From assembly GCF_016808335.1 (NCBI RefSeq), contig NC_053138.1, forward strand, positions 52,606,951 through 52,670,950: 64,000 bases of DNA, read 5' to 3'. Both the position numbers and the translations under genes were made by a program. Below, piece after piece: positions 44,501-56,837 of this stretch (positions within the stretch are counted from its first letter, which is position 1; the number at the start of each line of letters is the position of its first letter). The stretch is from Panicum virgatum (lineage: Eukaryota; Streptophyta; Magnoliopsida; Poales; Poaceae). The notes under the pieces are model-generated. The model had not been told where the DNA came from. It ran no database searches and saw only the letters and a list, made by a program, of their open reading frames with translations.

Positions 44501-45442
44501 GCACTAGAGACAATCATACAGGCAAGCTTTCCAACATTCCAAACCCCTTAAGTGTGTGACCCGTTAGGTTCATGTGTAGGTGGTCGTGATCGGAAATCAT
44601 TTCCGAATCACAAGTCAATAGCGGCACCTAGCAGGGCATAGTGACTCACAAATACACATAAAGATCATATCGGCCGAACCTTAGATATACTCATACACCG
44701 ATCACTTTGCCACACGATACCAGTCAAGCTCAAAGCGAAATGCGTGCCACCTTTGTGATAGCTCGACCATTCTCTCGATCTAATAGTGGATTCTATTCAT
44801 AACTAACCTTTATTCATCGTGATTAACTCTTTAATCACTTTGGCATGCCCATGCACTTTCAAATCCAACTATCTCGAGGGGCCCAGAGATATCTCTCCCG
44901 TTATCTAGGAGGGGCAAATTCCATCTTGATCCGCTCACATCCCATTCCATGTTTCATGACACACCTGTAAGCTACTTTTGTAACTACCCAGTCACGGAGT
45001 AGCGTTTAGCAGCCCCAAGATGCACCACTACACACAGTGAGAAACAATGGCGATCTCAGGTCTAAGGATCCAGTAGGTATAACACTCAAGAACAACTGAT
45101 GGCACATACAAAATAACAATCCCAACATTGTCTTGGAGTGGGTCAATCCAACACCATGTTCACCAACATGTGTCCACATCATTAATCCGATATCTCCATA
45201 TCCATGATCCGTGAAACATGATCATCAATTAATGCATGTGCTAGTCTCAACGTCGTTGTTGTCCCACACAACGACATAAACTAGGGATAATTTAGAATCA
45301 TATCATTGTCAACAAAGAGTTTCACGAACAAGTCACATACTTGATAATCAATGTAAAAAATAATCATCCATGGAACAAATAACAATTATTTATCATTACA
45401 TAAACATACTCATGACACAAAAATCTCCCACGCACACTAGAA
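44501..45442 (-). other. Non-coding region between pol stop and 3' LTR
   Basis: About 940 bp with no open frame of note on the minus strand. It is probably the 3' UTR of the element. Confidence 0.5.
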
Positions 45443-47641
45443 TTACTGATGTAAGTATCTAATACCCATAGATCTCATGTGCGCCTCATGCTTTGGTTGT
45501 GGGAGAGGCTTCGTCAACGGATCAGCAACGTTTGAATCCGTGTGCACCTTGCAAACCTTCACATCACCTCTCTCAACAAAGTTACGGATGAGCTGATACT
45601 TCCGCAGTATATGTCTGGACTTTTTAGTTGTTCTAGGCTCCTTTGCTAGTGCAACGGCACCACTATTATCACAATAGAGGTCCACTAGACTGGACGCACT
45701 AGGAACAACACCCAAGTCAGAAACAAACTTTCTGATCCAAACAGCTTCTTTTGCAGCTTCGGAAGCTGCAATATACTCGGCCTCTGTCGTCGAATCAGCC
45801 ACCGTATCTTGCTTGGAACTTTTCCAGCACACTGCCCCACCATTGAGGCAGAAAACAAAACCGGATTGCGATTTGGAGTCATCTTTGTCTGTTTGAAAAC
45901 TAGCATCGGTGTAACCCTTTACAAGGAGCTCATCTTCGCCTCCAAATATTAGGAACATATCATTAGTTCTTCTCAAGTACTTAAGGATACTCTTTACAAT
46001 TGTCCAGTGAGCTTCACCGAAATCTGACTGATACCTGCTCGTAACACTTAGAGCAAAGGAAACATCTGGGCGCGTGCAAAGCGTAGCATACATGATCGAC
46101 CCTATGGCTGAAGCATAAGGAATCGCACTCGTCCTCTTTTGCTCATCTGGTGTCGTAGCACACTGACTCTTGCTTAGAGTAATGCCATGTGACATTGGCA
46201 AGAAACCTTTCTTGGAATCTTGCATATTGAACCGATTCAATATCTTGTCAATGTACGTGTCTTGGCTTAATCCAATTAGCCTTTTTGATCTATCTCTATA
46301 GATCCTAATACCCAGAATATAAGCCGCCTCTCCTAAATCCTTCATCGAAAAACTCTTTTTCAATGAGGTTTTAACGGCTTCAAGCATTGGAATATCATTT
46401 CCGATCAGTAATATGTCATCCACATATAGGACCAGAAACACAAGTGCGCTCCCACTAGCCTTTTTGTAAACACAAGGCTCATCTTCATTCTTGATGAAGC
46501 CAAACCCTTTGACTACTTCATCAAAACGAATATTCCAACTCCGAGATGCTTGTTTCAATCCATAGATGGACCTCTGAAGCTTACATATTTTCCCAGCATT
46601 TTTAGGATCGACAAAACCTTCAGGCTGTATCATATACACATCCTCACTTAGATGTCCATTAAGGAAAGCGGTTTTGACATCCATTTGCCATATCTCATAG
46701 TCATAATATGTGGCAATTGCTAGGAGAATCCGAACAGACTTTAGCATTGCGACGGGCGAAAAGGTTTCCTCATAGTCAACACCTTGAATTTGTCGGAAAC
46801 CTTTCGCCATAAATCGTGCCTTATAGATGTGAACATTTCCATCCATGTCTAATTTTTTAAAAAAAATCCACTTATAGTCGACAGGTCTTACACTGTCAAT
46901 TTGATCGACCAAGTTCCAAACTTGATTATCATGCATGGATTTTAACTCGGATTCCATGGCTTCAAGCCATTTGTCGGAGTCGGGTCCCATTATTGCTTCT
47001 TTGTAGGTCAAGGGCTCATCATTTTCCATCAATAATATGTGGCGCTCCTCCGTAATAAGGGGGTTGAGCTTGTCAGTAGCGCGACGTACCCTTATAGACC
47101 TTCGTGGGGCTGGTGCCTCAACTACAGGTTGTGCAACATCTTGCACATCCCGTGGATGTTCAGTGGTTGCTGAAACAGTTTCGGGTGTTTCCTGAATTTC
47201 TTCAAGTTGCACCTTGCTCCCACTAAATCCTTTTGAGAGAAACTCCTTTTCTAAGAAAACACCATTGCGAGCGACAAACACTTTGCCTTCCGCCTTATTG
47301 TAAAAATAATATCCTTTGGTTTCCCTAGGATACCCCACAAAGAAGCATTTGTCTGACTTTGGAGTGAGCTTATATGATATCAAACGTTTGACATAAGCCT
47401 CACATCCCCAAACTTTGAGAAAAGATAATCCGGGACGCTTCCCAGTCCATATCTCATATGGTGTCTTCTCAACAGACTTACTTGGAACCCTATTCAGTGT
47501 GAACGCAGCAGTTTCAAGAGCATAACCCCAAAATGACAATGGAAGATCAGCTTGGCTCATCATGGACCTAACCATGTCCAACAAGGTTCGGTTCCTCCGT
47601 TCGGATACCCCATTCCATTGAGGCGTTTCGGGCGGAGTTAG
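45443..47641 (-). pseudogene. Copia pol: integrase C-part, reverse transcriptase, RNase H
   Basis: The same frame as the upstream gag-protease ORF, separated only by the TAG at 47642-47644; the first ATG after the stop is at 47584 (713 codons). It starts in the integrase segment E-R-R-N-R-T-L-L-D-M-V-R-S-M-M, continues with the V-W-G-C-E-A-Y-V-K-R segment, then RT with K-A-R-F-M-A-K-G-F, E-T-F-S-P-V-A, Q-M-D-V-K-T-A-F-L-N-G, Y-G-L-K-Q-A-S and intact L-Y-V-D-D-I-L-L (46415-46426). RNase H shows Y-T-D-A-S-F, T-T-E-A-E-Y and C-D-N-S-G-A-V-A-L-A-K-E-P, ending N-V-A-D-P-L-T-K-P-L. All catalytic motifs look intact. Confidence 0.92.
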
Positions 47642-49423
47642 CTACGGAATAATTCCACATCGCTTCAAATGATCACCAAATTCAAGGCTCAAATATTCTC
47701 CTCCACGATCAGATCGCAGAAATTTAATTGTCTTGCCTAATTGATTTTGTACTTCATTCTGAAATTCTTTGAACTTTTCAAACGATTCAGACTTGTGCCT
47801 CATTAAGTAGATATAGCCATATCTACTAAAGTCATCAGTGAAAGTAATGAAGTACTGAAAACCACCTCTGGCTATTGAGCTCATTGGTCCACATACATCG
47901 GTATGTACAAGTCCCAACAAGTCACTCGCCCTCTCACTATGACCAGTGAAAGGCGCTTTGGTCATCTTTCCAAGCAAACAAGACTCACATGTGTCAAATG
48001 ATTCAAAATCAAATGAGCTTAACAATCCATCTTTATGGAGTTGTTCAATGCGCTTCTCATTTATATGTCCTAAGCGACAATGCCAAATAAAAGTGGGATT
48101 CAAATCATTTGGTCTAAGCCTCTTAGTATTAATGTTACAGACAGATTTATCCTCAAGATCAAGAACATATAATCCATTCACCAATGGACAATGAGCATAA
48201 AAAATACCATTGCAAAAAATAGAACAACGTTTGTTCTCTATTACAATCTTAAAATCATTAACTTCTTCCAAATATGAAGAAGAAATAATGTTCTTGCTCA
48301 AAGCAGGAATGCAATAACAATTATTTAATTCCAAAACTAATCCGGAGGGTAGAGACAAGTGGTAGGTGTCGACTGCCAACACCGCAACCTTTGCACCATT
48401 GCCGACACGAACGTTCAACTCGCCTCTTGCAAATCTTCTAGTCTCACATAGACCCTGCAACGATTTGCAAGTGTGAATCATCGATCCAGTATCAAATACC
48501 CATGATTCACTGGAAGATAATGCAATATTAATTTCTATAACATTTATACCTGAAGTGGAAGTCTCACTTCCCTTGTTCTTCTTCTTTTCTTCCAAGTACT
48601 TCTTGCTGTTCCTAGACCAATGTCCCTTTTCATGACAGTGGAAGCATTCATCCTCAGAAGTAGGGCCAGATTTGGCCTTAGGTGCTGGCTTTAGCTTAGA
48701 GCCCGAGGACTCACCACTGGAACTCTTTTCCTTGCCTTTACCTTTGGGATTAGGAGGCGTCCAACGCTTCCTCTTTTTGTTCCCCTTCTGAATCATCATC
48801 ACATGATTGGGATTCTTCTTAATGCTCTCCTCTGCTGTCTTTAGCATCCCATGCAACTCACTCAATGTTTTATCCAAGCCATTCATCTGAAAGTTCATGA
48901 TAAAAGGCTCATAGCTCGCCGGGAGCGACTGGAGAATAACATCAGTAGCCAAGTCTTGGTGAAGTTCAGAACCAAGTCTGTCCAAAGTCTCAATGTAACC
49001 AATCATTTTGATCAAATGAGGACTGACTGGGCTACCTTCTGGCAGCTTGCACGCAAACAAGGACTTTGAGATATTGAACCTCTCAGTCCTGGCTTGGTTT
49101 TGAAACATCCCACGCAGCCCCTCGATCATGGTGTGAGCATCCGCATGCTCATACTGCTTCTGCAGATCAGGGGACATGGTGGTGAGCATCAGAGAGCTAA
49201 CATCAAGTGAGTCATTGCAGTGCTTCTCATAAGCTCTGCGATCAATAGCAGTTGCATTGTCAGGGAGATCATCAGGATATGGCTGCTCAAGAACATACTC
49301 CTTTTTCTCTTGCCTGAGAACAATTCTCAGGTTGCGGTACCAATCAATAAAGTTTGTTCCATTCAACTTTTCTTTCTCAAGAACAGAACACAAATTGAAA
49401 GCGGAATTGTTACTGGCAGACAT
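47642..49423 (-). pseudogene. Copia gag, protease and integrase N-part, ended by a premature TAG
   Basis: 593 codons from the ATG at 49423. Gag UBN2 domain about residues 15-230 (G-T-N-F-I-D-W-Y-R-N-L, L-P-A-S-Y-E-P-F). The zinc knuckle at residues 260-273 reads C-F-H-C-H-E-K-G-H-W-S-R-N-S, so the fourth ligand is serine. Protease: W-V-F-D-T-G-S. Integrase HHCC module H-C-R-L-G-H-I-N...C-E-S-C-L-L-G-K-M, then H-T-D-V-C-G-P, D-D-F-S-R-Y-G-Y and R-S-D-R-G-G-E-Y. It stops at TAG (47642-47644) just before the conserved P-Q-W-N-G-V-S-E-R-R-N segment. Confidence 0.93.
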
Positions 49424-50758
49424 GATCTACAACATTAAAGTAAAGCAAGATTTCAGCACTAAGTTTATGTAAAGACTTTCATTAACTGATTTAACAAAAG
49501 ACAACCTACTATATCAAAGTCATCTTCCCTCTAATGACATATAGTGGTTCAAGATCCATAATCACTAAAATCCTAGTGAGCTTTAGCATCACGGCTAGAA
49601 AAGTAGTGATACAGGTAAGCAACAAATTGCTAATCACATCTCTATGCGACTCTTGTTTGTTGGGTGGCATCCAAAGCCCCGGCCCCAACCCTATGCCTTA
49701 AAGCCCAAAACTATTTTGATAGCTTTGCTGAGTAAACCAATACTATGCTTGTGAATGTCCGACATCCACCCTATACAAAAGTGATAGCTGAGGGTACTCT
49801 ACTTTGGTAAACCTACCACACAACGATCAAAATTTATAGGTGCAGCTATTGGTAAAAGGCATCAAAAACTCAACCTTTTCTGAGGGAAGCTATTCTATCA
49901 TGATTAAAGCATCCACCATATGTAAAAGCATGAAAGAATAGTATGATAGGAAAATAAACATCACAGGCATATAATCATATTATATTGTGAATAGTATGGC
50001 CTATTGCATCACAATGGGCTCCATCGCCATGGCTCCAAGGTGACCTCCATTGCCATCTGTCCTGTCTTGTGGTGATCATCATCGCCATCATGATTGAAGC
50101 CTCCATGAAAAGATACTAAGCTACTACATCTAATAGCTAGTGAAATAATTACATGAGGATTCAAACATCACAAGTCGACACGTAGGTCGTTATACAATAA
50201 TGGTGCAACCTCAACCCGGTTGTGTTAACTTGAGACACGCAGGCCGCACAAATCATCACATACATCATCTCATGACATTGAGGCCATACCATTCACATCA
50301 CACCCTGCAAAAACAAGTTAGGCGTATGACGTGTTCTACCAAAGTAGCGCTTAGGAAGCCGCTACAGCGAGAAAGCAATGGCGGTCAATCACATCCATGC
50401 CATTCATAATGCCTCAATTTTCACTAGGTCAATCACATTGACCGTGCAAACTTTGCACTTGAGAAGATTGCATCTACACATGACCTCGATCTGTTGGTTC
50501 AATCTGCTGACTATGCACACAGTTAGTCCCTGATGGTGATTCTAGCTGGTAGGGACATGTCGTATGCATAACAGAGAAAGAACACGAACTAATCTTTTGT
50601 CACATGCCGCGCAATCAACTCGCTTCAGTTTTAACCCCTTATGACCAATTGATCTAATCAAACTGTGCAAAAGTAATAGATCCAATCTACTACAACAACA
50701 TATCACCTATATGCTAATGATCCAGACCAAAAACTACGCAAGATGGCTCTGGTACCAC
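49424..50758 (-). other. 5' leader of the Copia element
   Basis: About 1.3 kb between primer-binding site and gag start, without a long minus-strand frame. A long leader of this kind would hold the packaging signal. The primer-binding site is at its upper end (plus strand GGCTCTGGTACCAC, 50745-50758). Confidence 0.6.
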
Positions 50759-51249
50759 TGTAGATAAATGGGTAGGCTACGCTAGCATCACTACCGCATA
50801 TACCCAAGATGCTTGCGAGTAGAAGATCATAGATCGTTACTACTAGATGCGCAGCGCAGCGGAAGAAGTCGCGCGTCGATGTAGAGGAAGTAGTCGATCA
50901 CATCTCACGAACCGAGCTCCTAGTACTTCATCCCAGCAGCCGATCTGCGCAGCAGTCGCAGTAGCGGCTCCACGGAGTCCACACGTACGGGGATGAAACG
51001 CCGGGCGTCGGTGTGCCAGCACCGCACGCACGGCATGGGCGGCGGCCGAGAGAGAGAGGGAGGGGCGGCGGCTAGGAGGTGGCGCGGCTCACAGGGTATC
51101 GCTCCCTAGCCCCTCCCTCGTATATATAGGGCGTACTAATGGGCTTCTATCTCATATGCCCATTAGTAACCCTAATCCCTCTTGGATCATTATCCTCTTG
51201 GGCCTTTAAACCGTATTGTGATGATGGGCTCTTGGGCATATCACCAACA
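50759..51249 (-). repeat. 5' LTR of the Copia element at 43997-51249
   Basis: 491 bp; plus-strand ends TGTAGATAAATGGG and TATCACCAACA. Same TATA-like block near 51119-51127. Confidence 0.93.
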
Positions 51250-51254
51250 GCGGC

Positions 51255-52777
51255 TACAGCAACTAGGCTAGGTACGATGAGAGTATGGGAAGAGCCATGC
51301 TCAGCTGTAGCTGTTGCCAACTTGCTAGTCTAGGTGAGGTGCGGGTCTAGACTCTAGGAACAGCTTCTACTTTGAGCCTTTAACGTCAGTCTCAGTGGAG
51401 AGTTTCAATACACAGTTAAAATGAAACTACAACTCTCAGGGCACAGTTTCATTGCACGGTTTCATAGACAGGATACATCATTTAATATGTACATTGTGTT
51501 GTGATCAAATGTTGCATGAGAACTCTGTAGCCATTTGCAATTGTATCTAAATAAACATTGTTCTCTGTTCAGAGGTGGCGCAATTCGCATTCAGACTTCA
51601 TTGCCAACATGCAGCATCCACGCATAAGAGATAACATAATGGCCCACTGTCACCGAAATTTCACATCATGATAAGTTGAAGCACTACTAAAATAATTGAC
51701 CAAACTAGCATAATGGCCCATTGTCACTGAAAAGATACATGCTCTGTATTGGAGAAAAATTGCAGACTTGCAGCAATGAACTCAAAAGCTCTCAGATCAA
51801 AGACTACCTACCTGGAAAGGAAAACTACAGCCTCCCACTTATCAATTATGTTGCTAGTTATATGACTGAAGATATGTAAAGGTCCAGAAATTAGACTTGA
51901 AAAGAAAATTGAAGATATGTAAAGGTCCAGAAATTAGACTTGCTGATAGAAATTAGATTTTGTTTCCTCATTTTGGCTGTACACAAGAAGTTGCTGATAG
52001 AAAATTAGACTTGCAGTACTCGTGAACTTGCTGAGCGAAATGGCTCTGTAAAGGTCCTAGTTTTTGTGTGAAGTAGCCATTTTCTAGCTTGTGCAGTACT
52101 TCATAATACATAACAATGAACACAAAAGAAGAAAACTATTATATAGAAATACACAAATGGCTGCTCATCGGGAAACAGAGAATGCGGGTTGAAATTGCTC
52201 AAGAAAGCAATGCACTGATTCCCCACCTTACTTACGGATTAACTGATTATTAGGCATTTTGCTAATGGATAATCAAGCTGCGTGGGATAAAGCTCAAAAG
52301 GTGTAATTTCGCAAACAGCATATCAAGCATGCCAATGTCAATGCCACTGTAATAACAAACAAATAGTGGAGCAATCGAACACACCAGAGAGAAAGGATAT
52401 CCTCGTTAAACCCCGGCGTCATAGGAGAAGAGCAGTATCCATCATTGTCAAAGCACGACCTTGCCGAGTGCACGGAGCCCAGGTTGCCCGGGTGGTGGGC
52501 CGGGGCTGCGGCCTGGATCCCAGAAGGTCACGGCCGGATCTCCCCACGAGCACCAGCGCGCGGCTGCGGGCGCTTTCTTCAGCTCTGCCTACGAACAGTG
52601 GAGGCCGGACGGGAGGAATGGGGTAGGCAGAGGATGGGAAAAATAGGGAGTCGACGGAGAAGATGTGCCGCTGCCGAGATATGCCAGGCGCCCAGGCCGC
52701 CGCGTCGGGATTTATCCCCGGTGGGACGTCTCCCTCACCGAGATATGCTCCAAATCGCAGTCTCCAAATCGCACGAC
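51255..52777. other. Unassigned sequence between Copia and Gypsy elements
   Basis: No gene recognised. A duplicated stretch (GAAGATATGTAAAGGTCCAG plus AAATTAGACTTG) lies at about 51870-51900 and 51909-51941. A GC-rich segment at 52380-52740 has open frames in several phases without a domain. Text near 51380-51480 with repeated CAGTTTCA words may be a MITE remnant. Confidence 0.35.
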
Positions 52778-55339
52778 TGTAACATCCCTAGAATAATTAT
52801 AGGTTTATCATGACATCATATGCATCATCAAATATTTTCAAGAAAGAATTATCCGGATAAACTCGGAGTTTCCGGGCTTATACCCGGAGTTTTCGAGTTT
52901 GACAGGATAGATGCATGTCGAACGTGCAGAAACTTAGCACCACGTGCCCCCACTCGGGCCCACGCGTCAGCCCGAGCTCTCTTTCACTAGAGCACCCTCC
53001 TGCTCTCTCTCTCTCTCTCTCTCCCATTCACTCCACAACTCTCTCTCTCTAACTCTCTCTCTACTCTAAGCCATGGAGGAGCTTCACCCTCTCCTTCACC
53101 ATTGAAGTCCCTCCACCTCGCCGGAGCTACACCGGAGAACGATGCCGACGAGCTGCACCACCTCAACTTCATCTTCTTTCTTGGGACTAGGAGCTTCCCC
53201 AAGTTTCACCACCATCTTCTTCCTCCTCTTCCTCAAGTTTCAAGCAAGAAGGATGACCTCGAGCTTCACCAAGCCCTCTACACCATCTTGAAGCCCTTGC
53301 CGTTGTTCCACTCATCGCCGGTGAGCTTATCCCATCCCCAATCTACTCCCATTGCCATTTGGAAGCCATGAAGCTCTCTAGAGCATTTCCACCATGGATG
53401 ACCTAGAGCTTTGAAACCCTAATGCATGCACATTTTAGTTACCAAGAGAGACTCCCCACACTCCCAAGAACCTCTAGAAACAAACCCCACCACAAACCGT
53501 GGCCGGAATCACCGGCAATGGTCATTTTCTCTTTTCTACACAAAGAAGCGCAGAAAAACCTGGAGTATCCGGGCAACCCGGAGTTTTCGGGCTTATACCC
53601 GGAGTTTATGGGTTTTAGCTGTCCGGACTATCCAGACACATATCCAGAGTATCCGGATTCCGGACACCCATAGAACACATCCCACTTTTAATTGTTTAAT
53701 TGTGTTGCACTTACCTAAGTCTAATACACATATGTACTGTATGTCTAGACTCTTTTATCATGGTTTTGCAACGCTAACGCAAACGTTCTCATATCATTGC
53801 AATCATTCATGGCATAGTTATTTATCAAGCATCATTGCACTCGTGTAGAGACCGTGACGCCGGAGCAAGAGGAGGTTGAGCCGGAGATCGTTGGAGACGA
53901 TACTTCCATTGTGAATCAAGGCAAGGACCTATGCATCACTTATACCCTATTTTGGATCAATGAAGTATATGTGTCTTGTTTGTGCATGAGTTACTATATG
54001 TATCCTTATTTGCTTAGAACCTAATTGATGCATTACCAACCTTGCTTAGGATATTCCCTCATAGTTGAGTATGTTTGTTAGGTGTCACGAATTACATGCT
54101 TAGCCATGCCTAGCTTTGGTACAAGACGAGGGGTGGCAAGGGCACCACCACTCGCGAGCTATAGGATGTATGTTTAATTTTACATGATTAGTCAAGAATG
54201 GATAAAAGATGAGCAACTATGAAGAATGATTCGGACTTTGGCGAGTATTGTAGGGCCATGTTGGGATGGAGCTCAAATGGTTAGACTTGCCTGACTTGGT
54301 TAAGGACCGTCTCTTTGGTCGCTGGTCTCTTGAGCACTTTTTTCGTACAAACCACATGCTTAATGATGGGATGGTAAGCTAATTAGCTTGAGTCACACCT
54401 TGCCTTGATCAGATTCGGTGCGAGTTGTGATGGAGTGTGATCGGCGGTTTCGGTGCACTTGTCCTTCCCGACCATTCGCTCATAGCCGGTTGTGTTTGTG
54501 TGAAGGGTTGAGGCATGAATCAACACTTATACTTGGTCGTGGTTATGGTCGTTGGTCTTGTTCTCGTGTGGGAAAGGTTGTACACCCCTGCAGGGTTAAT
54601 AATCTATTGCAATAGCCGCGCTCTCGGTCATGAGCACGCTCTTTGAGGTTCGCTCCAATGTAGATTTTGTGAAGAAGTTCATGGAAGATTGAGCTTATGA
54701 TTCATGATCACTTTACTTATGCAATTGTATTGATGTATGTTGTAGAGATCATATATGCTATGTCTTTTGCTTATTATAACTTGATCAAAGTAGATGCTTT
54801 TTATGCAAATTAATTACCATGACCTATCCTTGCTACTAATCAAATGCATTCTCCTTGAGTTCGGGCTAGTATATACTCATATTGGATAAGCCCTGCGAGT
54901 ACCCTTTGTACTCATGGTGCTATCATTAAAGTTGTTGCAGGTGAGGCACAGTCGGAGGTCGTCGTTGGGTACTTCTACCCCGCGGACGGAGGTGCGGGTG
55001 AGGAGTAGATGGCCGGTGGCTATTGGAAGGGCACTATCGGCATATAGTGTTAACCTTCTTATTTTGTACTATGTATGGAATGGGCGCGATGTAGAACTTT
55101 CCGCTGCAAAACTCTAAAACTTAATGTTCTTGTACTTGAACCTCTTTTATGTAATTTAAACTCGGTGTACGGTTGTGCTTGTGTGATGATGTCAATATGT
55201 TATGCTAGTGGAGTGTGTTTAAGTCCTGGGCGGTGTTCATAACACATTCCAAGGACTACCGGAGTTGGTCCTTTTTAATCTAGTTGATCAATGGATGATA
55301 ACTTGATTAAACAGGATCAACTTGGGCTGGTTCCTCACA
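52778..55339 (+). repeat. 5' LTR of the Tekay-like Gypsy element
   Basis: 2,562 bp, TGTAACATCCCTAG...GGTTCCTCACA. CT-rich microsatellite at 52999-53065. The phrase CCGGGCTTATACCCGGAGTT occurs at about 52873 and 53589, surrounded by further TCCGGA/CCCGG words. No gene lies inside. Confidence 0.88.
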
Positions 55340-55342
55340 GCG

Positions 55343-55354
55343 TGGCATCAGAGC
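55343..55354 (+). promoter_or_regulatory. Primer-binding site
   Basis: TGGCATCAGAGC, three bases after the 5' LTR, one change from the initiator methionine tRNA complement TGGTATCAGAGC. Confidence 0.85.
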
Positions 55355-55589
55355 TATGGTTGCATTCCATGCATGGTTAACACTAAAATTTTGGTGTGAG
55401 GCACGTTTAGGAACAAAATGGTGATCACTAATAATCAAGTACTTGTAAAATTTTGCTTTTCCTAAGGCTATATTTCTTCTATTGTGTATACATCTCTTAT
55501 CTTCCATAGAGCTACTTTTCTTACCTTATGGGCTGCACATTAGTTATAATAAACATGTTCACTAACTCATCTTGTCTTGCTCATGATAG

Positions 55590-56350
55590 ATGAACGGGAA
55601 CTTGGGCCAATTGGTCATGGTGACTCGGGCCGAGGAGGCGGAAGGCTTTCCTCCACTCCTGGCCGAGATGCTTTGGAGATGCAACTTCTCGCGGAGGCCG
55701 GATTATTCGGTCTTTGCAAGGGGACTTGGGCCGGGCATGGTGGACTATGTTGCCACCGTGTTCATCCCAAGACGCTTTGTTGAAGGGGTCACGGAATCTC
55801 ACAACATTTCAGCTCATGGAACTTCAATTGAGATGGCTATCCAAAAAGTGGCGTACAAGGCCATGGCAATTCTCCGCCAAGAAGTGATCGAGTTGGAGCG
55901 TCACCCATTCACTCACTTCTCAATTCAAGGACCATTGCATGGTGTGAATGTAGCCTCCGTTGCATCCGAGCGGAGTTAAGGGAGACAAGACGTCGGTTTA
56001 ATGAGCTGCAATGCACCGTGGAGATGTATGTTCGCATGGGCTGTGTGCCTCAAGATGTGTTGTATGGACCCAATGATTACACTCCACATGAGGTGGCACC
56101 CTTGGAGCTTCGCTTTCCTTTAGTCCAAGGCATATATCTTCTTCAACATGTGGTGGGGCAAGCACGTATGTCTAATGGGCCGCGTGTGCGCTGCTATGCC
56201 CCCACAACTTTGACTAGAGAGATCATCTTTGGTGGTGAACATGCACCCCTCACTCACCTGGAGAACCCTGAAGACACCAGATCCCCTCAATATCACCTTC
56301 TTGATGACTTCCCACCGTACTTCGCGAGAGGCACCTATGGTCCCTTCTAA
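55590..56350 (+). pseudogene. Unidentified ORF upstream of gag in the Gypsy element
   Basis: A frame of 129 codons (55590-55979) followed after one frameshift by one of about 110 codons (to 56350), together about 250 residues. The text looks protein-like: G-T-S-I-E-M-A-I-Q-K-V-A-Y-K-A-M in the first part, E-L-R-E-T-R-R-R-F-N-E-L at the join, and L-L-D-D-F-P-P-Y near the end. I recognise no named domain, no membrane segment and no catalytic motif. It lies between the primer-binding site and gag, in the same orientation. It may be a family of extra ORFs carried by grass retroelements. The frameshift lies near 55970. Confidence 0.55.
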
Positions 56351-56837
56351 ATATTTATGTAAACCTATGGCGGTTATGAGACTCCTCGAGCTATGTGACT
56401 CGTTGTAATGTACCGCCTATTTTATGTAATCGAATAGTTAATTGGTGAGACCGTGTGAGACACTAGTTAGCTATATGCCTATGTAATGTACTACTATATA
56501 TTATCTACGTGGACCTCCGTTATGTTAGTTGTGTGCCGTGTTATTTGTGCATATGGCTGCGACATGTTATCATTTATCATCATTCATGCATGTTTCTTTT
56601 TGAGAATATGCGGGGTACTAGATATTTGATTATGGTTACTTCCTATGGGTGATTTTTAGTGCTGTCCCAAAATTCTTTAGTCTCATTGTTCCTTGATCCA
56701 TCCTATCTATGATGTCAAATTTTATTCTCACACATTTGTAGTTGATATCTTACATAGTTGTGCAATGTTTCTTTGTGCAATTGTACTATATCAATTTTTC
56801 TTTCTCCCGGTCGCTAACCTCATTTGTGGTTGGCGGT

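Larger units (their letters stand above)
43997..51249 (-). mobile_element. Copia LTR retrotransposon, nearly intact
   Basis: 7,253 bp with LTRs at 43997-44489 and 50759-51249 and a perfect target duplication GCGGC (43992-43996, 51250-51254). The primer-binding site TGGTACCAGAGCC lies beside the right LTR; the polypurine tract AAGTGGGAGAT (minus strand, 44490-44500) lies beside the left LTR. I count about 20 differences between the LTRs by eye, near 4%. Coding is one minus-strand frame from 49423 to 45443 with one premature TAG. Confidence 0.95.
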
